Positions 1 through 6,298 of a stretch of DNA of 8,494 nucleotides are shown piece after piece. Source of the stretch: Campylobacteraceae bacterium (GTDB taxonomy: Bacteria; Campylobacterota; Campylobacteria; Campylobacterales; UBA6016); the NCBI GenBank assembly GCA_022758985.1, contig JAEMQC010000121.1, positions 1 through 8,494 on the forward strand. Direction: 5' to 3'. A program made the translations under genes and the position numbers. The notes beneath the pieces were generated by a model, which was given only the letters and a program-made list of their open reading frames with translations, searched no databases and was not told the DNA's origin. Every line of letters starts with the position of its first letter. Position 1 is the stretch's first letter.

Positions 1-44
1 ATGAAAATATCTATTCTTTTGTCAGCGCCGGGTCGCTCGGTTAA
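1..44 (+). CDS. possible 3' end of an upstream gene (partial)
   Basis: Reading frame 3 is open from the window edge to a TAA at 42-44 and would encode a tail ending IYSFVSAGSLG. The next gene starts 22 bases later behind a strong ribosome binding site, as expected inside an operon. If the downstream genes are a nif tail, the upstream gene could be a nifX or NifX-associated (DUF269) gene, but 13 residues are too few to recognise a family. Frame 2 has a stop at 2-4, and frame 1 could instead carry an N-terminal extension of the next gene, so this call is tentative. Confidence 0.3.
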   Translation, partial: ENIYSFVSAGSLG

Positions 45-53
45 ATTTGACAC

Positions 54-60
54 AAAGGAG
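54..60 (+). promoter_or_regulatory. ribosome binding site that sets the start at 67
   Basis: AAAGGAG lies six bases before the ATG at 67. This near-perfect Shine-Dalgarno favours 67 over the in-frame ATG at position 1, which would add 22 residues unlike the family. Confidence 0.8.
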
Positions 61-66
61 ACAAAA

Positions 67-249
67 ATGGAAGATCCAAAAAAAGGGTTGGCTACGATGA
101 AGAGAAAGGTGAGCGAAATTGCGTCTAAGATACACGATATAGTCGAAGACACGCTATGGACGGATTACAATGAGCTTAGGCCTCTGAGTGAGCAGATAAT
201 CAAGGCTATCGATGAGTATTACGCATTCAAAAAAGAACACAACCTATAA
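67..249 (+). CDS. CCE_0567 / Rop-like family protein, nitrogen-fixation associated
   Basis: This is a 60-residue, highly charged, all-helical protein. The spacing of its features fits the small CCE_0567 (Rop-like, PF05082) family: a lysine-rich first helix, then a KIHDIVEDTLW segment at about residues 21-31 corresponding to the family's K-x-D-L-H-D-L-x-E-[DE]-L-P core, a short turn, and a second helix ending in a Tyr-rich AIDEYYAF stretch. Members are two-helix antiparallel bundles, reported to bind metal, and are found almost only in nif operons beside nifX and DUF269 genes. Their exact role in nitrogenase maturation is unsettled. His23, Asp24 and Glu27 are the likely metal-site residues. 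The next gene starts 15 bases after the stop, so the two are probably co-transcribed. The family call rests on remembered motif similarity and is an inference. Confidence 0.65.
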   Translation: MEDPKKGLATMKRKVSEIASKIHDIVEDTLWTDYNELRPLSEQIIKAIDEYYAFKKEHNL

Positions 250-264
250 CAAAAAGGATGTATT

Positions 265-543
265 ATGAAAGGTTGGGACGAAGAGCTTGCCAAAACGCTC
301 ATTTGCGAGTGTGGCGAAAAGACGATAGGCGAAGCCGTCGCAATCTTTCAAAACACCGATTTGCCGTACAAAAAAGCAAAAAAGCTTGTAACCGGATGTG
401 ATAAGACATGTTGCCGCCAACCTCTGCAAAAACTATTTGATATGACATACTTCGGCGAGTTCGATATGCCGGAAATCGTGCGCCTCATTGAGATACGAAA
501 CAACCGCCTAAAACAACTGCTAGAGGACATAGTCCCAAACTAA
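265..543 (+). CDS. small Cys-motif protein, candidate BFD-like [2Fe-2S] protein at a nif operon end
   Basis: This is a 92-residue soluble protein with no signal peptide or membrane segment. Five cysteines form C14-x-C16, then 28 residues, then C45-x3-C49-C50. The layout (CxC, a helix, a helix ending GC, a second Cys cluster at the start of another helix) matches the bacterioferritin-associated ferredoxin (Fer2_BFD) fold, where CxC and CxxC bind a [2Fe-2S] cluster and which also forms the middle domain of NifU. The second pair differs here (CxxxCC instead of CxxC), so the cluster assignment is an inference. The C-terminal third is helical and charged, with no recognised motif. AAGGA lies six bases before the ATG, and the gene follows the CCE_0567-like gene closely, suggesting a role in electron transfer or FeS supply to nitrogenase. 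I do not recognise a named gene. Confidence 0.6.
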   Translation: MKGWDEELAKTLICECGEKTIGEAVAIFQNTDLPYKKAKKLVTGCDKTCCRQPLQKLFDMTYFGEFDMPEIVRLIEIRNNRLKQLLEDIVPN

Positions 544-555
544 CCCCTGCCTGGC

Positions 556-561
556 TATAAT
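556..561 (+). promoter_or_regulatory. -10 box of the uup-thrE operon promoter
   Basis: A perfect TATAAT, in the context GGCTATAAT, lies 24 bases before the uup start, in the 42-base gap after the preceding stop. No -35 box is visible 16-18 bases upstream, which is normal for the vegetative sigma factor of this phylum. It predicts a leader of roughly 18 bases and marks the boundary between the nif-like tail and the uup operon. Confidence 0.6.
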
Positions 562-585
562 TACGCAAAAACTTTACGGAACAAT

Positions 586-2526
586 ATGGCTCTTATAGAC
601 ATCAACGGACTCAAAAAAAGCTTTGAAGCGCAAAAAATTCTTGACGGTGTGGACTTTGTCCTAGAAAAAGGGGAGAGAGTATCGCTACTTGGCAAAAACG
701 GGAGCGGCAAATCTACGCTTCTCAAAATCATCATGGGCGAGATGGACTCAGATGACGGCAAAATCATCCGCCAAAACGGCATAGAGATAAAGATGCTAGC
801 CCAAGACCCGAGGTTTGATGCCGAGGATACCGTGTTGGAGTCACTCAAAAAAAGCTTAAAAGAGCTTTTTGACGCCCTAAAAGAGTTTGAGAGTGTGAAC
901 GAACAACTAGCTCAAAACCACGATGACAAGGAGCTTCTAAAAAGAAGCGAGGAGCTGACGCTATTTCTCGACCACCACTCGGCATGGAATCTTGAGGATA
1001 AGATAGAGCGGATAGTAAGACAGCTGAAATTGGATGAGTTTCGCTCTCAACGCACCGTGACGCTCTCGGGCGGCGAGCAGAGGCGTGTGGCGCTGGCGAG
1101 CCTACTGCTTCAAAAGCCCGATATCTTGCTACTTGACGAACCGACGAACCATTTGGATGTATATATGGTTGAGTTTTTGGAGGAGCTTATACTTTCCGAG
1201 AACTACACTATGATTTTTATCTCGCACGACAGGTATTTTATCGACCGTATAGCTACACGCTGTGTCGAGATAGATAATGCGAAGCTTAGAAGTTTTCGCG
1301 GCGGGTATGCCAACTATCTCTCAGGCAAGGCGCAACTGCTTGAAAATATGCGAACTGAGCATGAGAACTTGCTGCGGCTACTAAAACAAGAGGAGAACTG
1401 GTATCAAAGGGGTGTGAGCGCTAGGCGCAAGCGAAACGAAGGGCGAAAAAGAAAACTTCTGGATTTGAGGGAGCAGGCTAAGAAAAATCCAAGCACAATT
1501 AGAAAGATGCGGATAGAGCTTGAGCGGGAGAGAAAAAACTGGAACGGCGGCAGCGCCCAGAACCGTCAAAAGGAGCTCTTTTGGCTTGAAAACGTCTCTT
1601 TGTCACTCGGCGGTAAAGAGATTATTAGAGACTTTACGACGAGAATTCTCCAAAAAGACCGTATTGCCATAGTCGGCCCAAACGGTAGCGGCAAATCAAC
1701 CCTCTTGAAGCTTTTGAGGGGTGAGCTGAAAGCTGACAGCGGTACGGTGAGAGTCGGCGATTTTGTCAGCGGATATTTCGACCAAAGCAAGGCTTCGCTT
1801 GATGATAGCAAGGATATTCTGGAGACATTTTGTCCAAACGGCGGCGATAGGGTAGAGGTGCAGGGCAAGAATATGCACGTTTACGGCTATCTAAAAAACT
1901 TCCTTTTCCCAAAAGAGTTTCTGGACAAAAAAATCGGGATACTCTCGGGCGGGGAGAAGAGCCGTGTGGCGCTAGCCTTGTTGTTTGCCAAAAAAGTGGA
2001 TTGTCTGATACTGGATGAGCCTACAAACGACCTTGATATACCGACGATTAATATATTGGAGGAGTACATCCAAAACTTCGAGGGGTGTGTCATTTTTGTA
2101 AGCCACGATAGGTATTTTGTGGATAAGCTTGCGAATAAACTCCTCATTTTCGAGGGGAACGGGCGGATAGAGGAGAGCTATCAGGGCTACTCTGAATATC
2201 TGGAGATAGAAAAAGAGTTGCACGAACTAGATGCGATGGAGAGCGTATCCGTAGAGTCTCAAAAACAAAAAGAGGAAAAACCTAAAAAAGAGACAAAAAA
2301 ATTAAGCTACAAAGAGAAGCTAGAATACGAGAGTTTGCCAAAAGAGATAGAGGCTTTGGAGGCCAAGATAAAGAGGCTTACAAATGCTCTTGGCGACCCT
2401 GAGATTTACCAAAAAGAGGGGATAAGCAAGCTCTCAGCTGAGCTTGAAGAGGCAGAGGCTGCATTGAAGGCTAAAATCGAGCGTTTTTTTGAGATTGAAG
2501 AGAAGATAGAAGGATTTGAAGGGTGA
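586..2526 (+). CDS. uup: ABC-F family ATPase Uup
   Basis: This 646-residue cytoplasmic protein has two ATP-binding cassettes and no membrane segments, which is the ABC-F plan; E. coli Uup is of similar length. Cassette 1 has Walker A GKNGSGKST (36-44), signature LSGGEQ (160-165), Walker B ending LLLDEPTNHLD (181-191) and the H-switch SHDRYF (213-218). Cassette 2 has GPNGSGKST (364-372), LSGGEK (453-458), LILDEPTNDLD (474-484) and SHDRYF (506-511). A basic linker of about 100 residues joins them. From about 565 a lysine-rich stretch with LSYKEKLEYESLP leads into a coiled coil, the Uup C-terminal domain that binds nucleic acid and separates Uup from EttA and YheS. The family acts on the ribosome; Uup has been linked to ribosome assembly and to suppressing precise excision of transposons. 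All catalytic residues are intact. ACGGA is a modest ribosome binding site five bases before the ATG. Confidence 0.93.
   Translation: MALIDINGLKKSFEAQKILDGVDFVLEKGERVSLLGKNGSGKSTLLKIIMGEMDSDDGKIIRQNGIEIKMLAQDPRFDAEDTVLESLKKSLKELFDALKEFESVNEQLAQNHDDKELLKRSEELTLFLDHHSAWNLEDKIERIVRQLKLDEFRSQRTVTLSGGEQRRVALASLLLQKPDILLLDEPTNHLDVYMVEFLEELILSENYTMIFISHDRYFIDRIATRCVEIDNAKLRSFRGGYANYLSGKAQLLENMRTEHENLLRLLKQEENWYQRGVSARRKRNEGRKRKLLDLREQAKKNPSTIRKMRIELERERKNWNGGSAQNRQKELFWLENVSLSLGGKEIIRDFTTRILQKDRIAIVGPNGSGKSTLLKLLRGELKADSGTVRVGDFVSGYFDQSKASLDDSKDILETFCPNGGDRVEVQGKNMHVYGYLKNFLFPKEFLDKKIGILSGGEKSRVALALLFAKKVDCLILDEPTNDLDIPTINILEEYIQNFEGCVIFVSHDRYFVDKLANKLLIFEGNGRIEESYQGYSEYLEIEKELHELDAMESVSVESQKQKEEKPKKETKKLSYKEKLEYESLPKEIEALEAKIKRLTNALGDPEIYQKEGISKLSAELEEAEAALKAKIERFFEIEEKIEGFEG
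2508..2514 (+). promoter_or_regulatory. ribosome binding site supporting the GTG start at 2523
   Basis: AGAAGGA inside the end of uup lies eight bases before the GTG. It supports GTG rather than the ATG six codons later, and implies translation coupled to uup termination. Confidence 0.6.
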
Positions 2527-3272
2527 CTCGTATAGCCGAGATGGCCGACGCTGCGCTTTGGATAGGCAAGGAGATGATGGAATCTGGCGCCGATAGCGCT
2601 TCGGTTGAAGAAGCAATGCTCTCGTTTCTTTGCGCCAAGGGGTTTGAAAATGTCGGAATATTGGTTCTTCCAAAGTCTGTATTGGTGACTCTGAGCCATC
2701 AAGGTGGTTTTCATACAAAAATGAAGCATATTGACGACGTAACTCCAAATTTTGAGAGATTATCAATGATAACTCAATATGCGTCAAGGCCGACCTCCGA
2801 ATTTTCAGACTTTAAAGCCTCTGTTTTACAAAAAGCCCCACCTTTTGAGAGCTTGTCATATTTTGCCGTTCCTGTCGGCTGCGCCGCTTTTGGAATGCTG
2901 CTTGGGTGCGATATATACGGTGCGCTTGCCGTATTTTTGGCGACGTATTTTGCATTTGTCGTAAAATCCAGAATTGTTAGACTGGGTGTATCTATGATGT
3001 TCGTAAACCTCGTTTGCGCATTTTTGGCTACCATGGGCGCCTACTTGTTTTCTAGGGCTTTTGGCGTTGAAGAGCTAGGCTTTGCACAAGCCGCCTCTAC
3101 ATTCTTTTTAATTCCGGGAATTCAGCTTATCAATACCTTTGAAGATATGCTCAAAGGGCATTATCTCAACGGCGCCGCAAGAGGTCTACGCGCTATGTTT
3201 TTATCTTTTGGTATAGTGTTTGGAACTACGCTTGCCATAGTTGCCGAGAGGAGTTTTGCGTGGATATTTTAA
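2523..3272 (+). CDS. thrE: ThrE-type threonine/serine exporter, N-terminal (DUF1212) half
   Basis: This 249-residue protein fits the DUF1212/ThrE family (PF06738), which exports threonine and serine from the cytoplasm. The soluble N-terminal domain (1-108) has the family pattern ALWIGKEMMESGADSASVEE (about 11-30). About five hydrophobic helices follow, near 110-128, 130-147, 157-177, 187-204 and 222-241. A conserved loop, PGIQLINTFEDMLKGHYLNG (198-217), lies between the last two; family members have a P-G-x2-L-x-N-x3-D-x-L-x-G pattern there. Corynebacterium ThrE carries this half and the DUF3815 half in one ten-helix chain of about 490 residues; here they are separate genes. The GTG start overlaps the uup stop in a GTGA arrangement, and the stop overlaps the next gene by 13 bases, so the two halves are almost certainly made together. 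Substrate is inferred from the family. Confidence 0.85.
   Translation: MTRIAEMADAALWIGKEMMESGADSASVEEAMLSFLCAKGFENVGILVLPKSVLVTLSHQGGFHTKMKHIDDVTPNFERLSMITQYASRPTSEFSDFKASVLQKAPPFESLSYFAVPVGCAAFGMLLGCDIYGALAVFLATYFAFVVKSRIVRLGVSMMFVNLVCAFLATMGAYLFSRAFGVEELGFAQAASTFFLIPGIQLINTFEDMLKGHYLNGAARGLRAMFLSFGIVFGTTLAIVAERSFAWIF
3247..3253 (+). promoter_or_regulatory. ribosome binding site supporting the GTG start at 3260
   Basis: AGAGGAG lies six bases before the GTG at 3260, inside the 3' end of the first thrE gene. It justifies choosing a non-ATG start that overlaps the upstream gene by 13 bases. Confidence 0.7.
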
Positions 3273-3709
3273 TCAAACCACTTTTGGCCGTTGTTGCAGC
3301 GATAGGTTTTGCGATGGTATTCAAGGTTCGCAAGGAGCATCTTTGGCTTGTTGGCGTATTTGCATTTTTTGGCTATTTAACACGCAATATTTTTATTGGC
3401 ATGGGGTTTGGGATAGAGTTGTCCACATTGGCAGGGGCATTGTGCGTCGGTATAATGGTTGACATCATAGGTAAAAAAACAAAAACACAACTAAGAATTT
3501 TAAAGGTTCCCGCTGGAATACCGATGATTCCAGGCTCTTTTGTGTTTGAGGCAATAAAAAACCTAATTGTATTTGTCTCGTCCACAACCCCCGATGCCGA
3601 CAAGCTATCGTATTTTTTTTATTTTGGTGGGAAAAGCGTATTTATCTTGGCGGCGCTAGCGTTTGGACTTACGGCCTCGTCGGTAATTCTCAAAAAAACT
3701 AACTCTTAA
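3260..3709 (+). CDS. ThrE-type exporter, C-terminal (DUF3815/ThrE_2) half
   Basis: This 149-residue membrane protein matches the ThrE_2 (DUF3815, PF12821) family. Hydrophobic helices lie near residues 4-21, 27-46, 52-71, 88-108 and 117-144, the last possibly two segments. The loop VPAGIPMIPGSFVFEAI (83-99) is the family hallmark, matching the P-x-I-P-x-x-P-G re-entrant-looking segment. It is expected to pair with the upstream DUF1212 protein to form a complete ten-helix amino-acid exporter in the inner membrane. It starts at a GTG within the end of that gene, so translation is probably coupled and the two made in similar amounts. No signal peptide is separable from the first membrane helix. 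The pair is complete for the family; which amino acids it exports is not shown by the sequence. Confidence 0.82.
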   Translation: MDILIKPLLAVVAAIGFAMVFKVRKEHLWLVGVFAFFGYLTRNIFIGMGFGIELSTLAGALCVGIMVDIIGKKTKTQLRILKVPAGIPMIPGSFVFEAIKNLIVFVSSTTPDADKLSYFFYFGGKSVFILAALAFGLTASSVILKKTNS

Positions 3710-3882
3710 GCCGCCCTTCTTAAGTTCTTTGGCTTCTGTGTTTGCTGCTTATTACGAATTCGTCCATATCGTAAAAGTACATATTTTTATTACTCGATTT
3801 TTTTGTTTTATTGCAGTATTAGAAGTTTTAAATTAAGAAATCACTCTTTTGTCACTTTTTTAGTGACAAAAGAGTGTGAGTA
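3710..3882. other. convergent intergenic region, AT-rich
   Basis: This 173-base gap lies between the ends of the thrE-like operon and glnA. Apart from the hairpin at 3842-3876 it holds two copies of CTTAAG (3705-3710 and 3719-3724), a T-rich stretch around 3783-3812, and a 20-codon reverse-strand ORF (3720-3782) of doubtful meaning. No good terminator with a U tract is seen for the plus-strand operon. Confidence 0.7.
3842..3876 (-). terminator. perfect 15-bp hairpin, likely glnA terminator
   Basis: Arms 3842-3856 and 3862-3876 are exact inverted repeats (outer sequence CACTCTTTTGTCAC, plus strand) around a 5-base loop of T. The hairpin begins seven bases after the glnA stop codon. In the glnA transcript it is followed by UUUCUUAAUUU (with one more A-U before it), an imperfect U tract, whereas the plus-strand side is followed by GAGTATTAGC. 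It therefore fits intrinsic termination of glnA better than of the exporter operon, though the long stem may also stop convergent transcription. Confidence 0.7.
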
Positions 3883-5316
3883 TTAGCAAGAGTAAGAAGT
3901 TAGGAATTCGAATGGATGAGGTCTTGCTTCGTAAGGCCAGATTTGTGTTTCAAACAAGAATTGTTTGTAATCGTTTAGCATTTCATCAGAGAATACGCCT
4001 GTTGATTTTAGGAAGTCCCAGTCTGCTATTAGTGATTCAGCAGCGCCTCTTAGTGTGTGAGGCATTTGTTTGATACCTTTTTCTCTAATTTCATCAAGAG
4101 AAAGTTCAAATAGATCTTCTTCTCTTGGAGCGCCTGGATCGATTTGGTTTTTGATACCGTCGATACCAGCAAGAAGCATTGCAGAGAATGCTAGGTAAGG
4201 GTTAGCCGTTGAGTCAGGGAATCTAAACTCGCATCTTTTTGCTTTCGGGCTATTTACATATGGAATTCTGCAAGATGCGGATCTGTTTGTCGCAGAGTAG
4301 GCAAGGATTGAAGGAGCTTCAAAACCCGGGATTAGTCTTTTGTATGAGTTTGTTGACGGGTTTGTGAACGCTGCAAGAGCTCTTGCGTGTTTTAGTACGC
4401 CGCCGATGTAGTAAAGAGCTGTTTGTGAAAGACCTTGGTATTTATCGCCTGCAAAAGTGTTTTCGCCTTTGTTCCAGATTGATTGGTGAACGTGCATACC
4501 GTTACCGTTGTCGCCATAAAGCGGTTTTGGCATAAATGTAGCAGTTTTACCGTTCATTGCGGCAACCATTTTTACTACGTATTTTACTTTTTGTACGTTA
4601 TCCGCAGCTTCTACAAGAGTGCCAAATTTTACGCCGATTTCGCCTTGACCTTGCGCAACTTCGTGGTGAACAACGAAAGTCTCAAGACCGATCTCTTCCA
4701 TTACTTTAACCATTTCAGCTCTCAAATCAACCATCGTATCAACCGGAGCTACCGGGAAGTAACCGCCTTTTGTACCAGGTCTGTGGCCTGAGTTGAAGCC
4801 GCCATCAGTGTAAGACTTAGCAGAGTTCCAAGTACCTTCTTCAGAGTCGATTTCGTAGTATTGGCAATTGATGTCGCTTTTTACTTTGACGTCGTCAAAT
4901 ACGAAGAATTCATTTTCAGGACCAAAATATGCTACGTCGCCTAGACCTGTTGATTTTAAATACTCCATAGCTTTTTTGGCTATTGATCTAGGGCATTTAG
5001 CGTATAGCTCGCCTTTGTATATATCATAGGCATCACAAAATACAACAAGAGTCGGGTCTGCCGTAAAAGGGTCTACGAAAAACGCTTTTGCATCAGGGAT
5101 AAGTTGCATATCTGATCGGTTAATCGGTTGCCAGTAAGGGATAGAGCTTCCATCAAAAGGTATACCTTTGAAGCTATCTTCATTGATTGATTTTACATTG
5201 TAAGAAACATGGTGCCATGTACCTTTGAAATCTGTAAATCTAAAATCTACAAATTCGATCTCTTTTTCTTTTATAACGTCAAAAATTTTTTTAACGTCTT
5301 CGGCGCTGCTATACAT
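3883..5316 (-). CDS. glnA: glutamine synthetase type I
   Basis: This 477-residue enzyme makes glutamine from glutamate, ammonium and ATP in the cytoplasm, as a dodecamer in this family. Visible motifs: FDGSSIPYW (about 54-62), the metal/glutamate-site GPENEFFVFD, EVAQGQGEIGVKF, GNGMHVHQSIW, the glutamate-loop NSYKRLIPGFEAP, NRSASCRIP, and CEFRFPDSTANPYLAF. Length and closing motifs fit the GSI family. At the position of the tyrosine adenylylated in enteric enzymes (NLYDLP) it reads DLFELS, with Phe403, so regulation by GlnE-type adenylylation is not expected; the H. pylori enzyme is reported to lack this site too. AAGGAG lies six bases before the ATG. A TACAAT -10 box at 5351-5356 gives it its own promoter, and no sigma-54 element (GG-N10-GC) is seen in the gap. 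A strong hairpin follows the stop. Beside a possible nif operon, this would assimilate fixed nitrogen. Confidence 0.96.
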   Translation of the reverse strand: MYSSAEDVKKIFDVIKEKEIEFVDFRFTDFKGTWHHVSYNVKSINEDSFKGIPFDGSSIPYWQPINRSDMQLIPDAKAFFVDPFTADPTLVVFCDAYDIYKGELYAKCPRSIAKKAMEYLKSTGLGDVAYFGPENEFFVFDDVKVKSDINCQYYEIDSEEGTWNSAKSYTDGGFNSGHRPGTKGGYFPVAPVDTMVDLRAEMVKVMEEIGLETFVVHHEVAQGQGEIGVKFGTLVEAADNVQKVKYVVKMVAAMNGKTATFMPKPLYGDNGNGMHVHQSIWNKGENTFAGDKYQGLSQTALYYIGGVLKHARALAAFTNPSTNSYKRLIPGFEAPSILAYSATNRSASCRIPYVNSPKAKRCEFRFPDSTANPYLAFSAMLLAGIDGIKNQIDPGAPREEDLFELSLDEIREKGIKQMPHTLRGAAESLIADWDFLKSTGVFSDEMLNDYKQFLFETQIWPYEARPHPFEFLTSYSC

Positions 5317-5350
5317 TCATAACTCCTTATAGAATTTACATAATAACAAA

Positions 5351-5356
5351 ATTGTA
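5351..5356 (-). promoter_or_regulatory. -10 box of the glnA promoter
   Basis: On the reverse strand GCTACAATTTT contains TACAAT, 34 bases before the glnA start codon and preceded by a T-rich run, the usual form of a vegetative promoter in this phylum. It lies in the 75-base gap after the hisJ-like gene and predicts a leader of about 28 bases, too short for a known riboswitch. Confidence 0.6.
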
Positions 5357-5391
5357 GCAAAAAAGACTGTATGTTTATCTTTCTCTTCTGA

Positions 5392-6171
5392 TTAAAAATT
5401 AAGCAGTTTCATTTGACGCTCTTCAAAATAAGCATACTCTTTAAAACCAAGCTCTTTGGCTTTTCTCATATTTTCCGTCAAATGAAAGCCTATATGAGAC
5501 ACGTCGTGCGCATCGCTACCGAAAGTTATAGGTATCCCAAAATCAAGCGCAGCAGCAAGAAGTTCGTTCGATGGATACTGTTCTCCTACCGGTTTTCGTA
5601 AGCCTGATGCGTTGATCTCTATCGCCATCTTTGCTTTTCGTATCTCTTCCAACGCTTTCATAGCAAGCCTTACCGTGTCTTTTGAAGGCTTGAAGTTGAA
5701 TACTTTTAGAAGATCCATATGTCCCACTATATTAAAATGCTTTGTTTTTGCCATTTCGCCTATAAGCCTAAAGTATTCGCTCCATGTTTCATCCGGATCT
5801 CTGCCGTGGTAGTCGCTCAAAAATTCAGGATTGTCAAACCCCCAGCCGCCGATAAAGTGTACGGAACCTATTAGATAATCAACCTCCCTATCTAACACCC
5901 TTGAGTCTATAAATCCAGGCAGATAGTCGACTTCATAGGCGAGTCTTATTTTTATATCTGCCTTGAACGCCTTTTTTAGCTCCAAAATCTCTTCTTCGTA
6001 ACGGGCCATTTCGTCGAAACTCATTCTGTAGGCTTGATCAAAGTTCATAGGGGCATGGTCGGAGAAGCCAAAGAGGTCAATTTTTTTTTCAACCGCTTTT
6101 TGTACAAATTCCAAAGGCGACCCCTTGGCATGGTTACATAACGGTGTGTGGTTGTGTAGATCTATGACCAT
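5392..6171 (-). CDS. hisJ: PHP-domain histidinol-phosphatase, HisJ family
   Basis: This 259-residue soluble protein has the complete metal-site pattern of the PHP fold: DLHNH (4-8) with His14, SDH (37-39), Glu80 in AYEVDY, His105 in GSVHFIGG, His151 and Asp153 in GHMDLLK, and Asp220-x-His222 in GSDAHD. The combination with SVHFIGGWGFDN, EINASGLRKP and SDAHDVSHIG fits the HisJ branch, which removes phosphate from L-histidinol phosphate in the next-to-last stage of histidine synthesis using a multinuclear metal centre. Related PHP phosphoesterases with other substrates cannot be excluded, and whether this organism's HisB lacks a phosphatase domain is not visible here. The ribosome binding site is weak (GAAAG about six bases before the ATG). 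The gene is upstream of glnA on the same strand, and divergent from cheZ. Confidence 0.8.
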   Translation of the reverse strand: MVIDLHNHTPLCNHAKGSPLEFVQKAVEKKIDLFGFSDHAPMNFDQAYRMSFDEMARYEEEILELKKAFKADIKIRLAYEVDYLPGFIDSRVLDREVDYLIGSVHFIGGWGFDNPEFLSDYHGRDPDETWSEYFRLIGEMAKTKHFNIVGHMDLLKVFNFKPSKDTVRLAMKALEEIRKAKMAIEINASGLRKPVGEQYPSNELLAAALDFGIPITFGSDAHDVSHIGFHLTENMRKAKELGFKEYAYFEERQMKLLNF

Positions 6172-6216
6172 TTTTAAGCTTTCAAGTTTGTTTTTGTGAG
6201 GACGCTTTTAAATAAA

Positions 6217-6222
6217 ATTATA
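6217..6222 (-). promoter_or_regulatory. -10 box of the hisJ-like gene promoter
   Basis: A perfect TATAAT on the reverse strand, 45 bases before the hisJ-like start. It faces away from the cheZ -10 box, with only 12 bases between them. Confidence 0.55.
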
Positions 6223-6234
6223 AAAGAAAAAAGC

Positions 6235-6240
6235 TATAAT
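6235..6240 (+). promoter_or_regulatory. -10 box of the cheZ operon promoter
   Basis: A perfect TATAAT in the context AAGCTATAAT, like the one before uup, 58 bases ahead of the cheZ start. It predicts a leader of about 50 bases. No flagellar sigma-28 or sigma-54 element is evident, so cheZ seems to be under vegetative control. Confidence 0.55.
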
Positions 6241-6298
6241 AAGCCAACATTGACGGTTAAAAGCTCTGCAAATCAAAGCAAAATAAGGTAACGATAAA

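Noticed and set aside
1..66. Using the ATG at position 1 as the start of the first gene
   Set aside because: The added 22 residues do not look like the family's N-terminus, and a strong AAAGGAG sits correctly before the ATG at 67.
2434..2787. Reverse ORF of 117 codons (and an overlapping one at 2406-2729) across the uup/thrE junction
   Set aside because: Both lie antisense to intact conserved genes, and the translations show no recognisable domain.
3705..3735. CTTAAG pair plus AAGCC...GGCTT as a terminator for the thrE-like operon
   Set aside because: Only a 5-bp outer stem forms, the interior mismatches, and no U tract follows.
3876..4073. Forward ORF of 65 codons over the glnA 3' end
   Set aside because: It is antisense to well-conserved glnA sequence and starts inside the terminator hairpin; no ribosome binding site or family resemblance.
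5317..5391. Sigma-54 promoter or glutamine-sensing RNA ahead of glnA
   Set aside because: No GG-N10-GC spacing is present, and the predicted leader of about 28 bases is too short for a known glutamine riboswitch.
6292..6297. CGATAA before cheZ as a flagellar sigma-28 -10 element
   Set aside because: It is one base from the ATG, leaving no room for a leader, and no matching -35 element precedes it.
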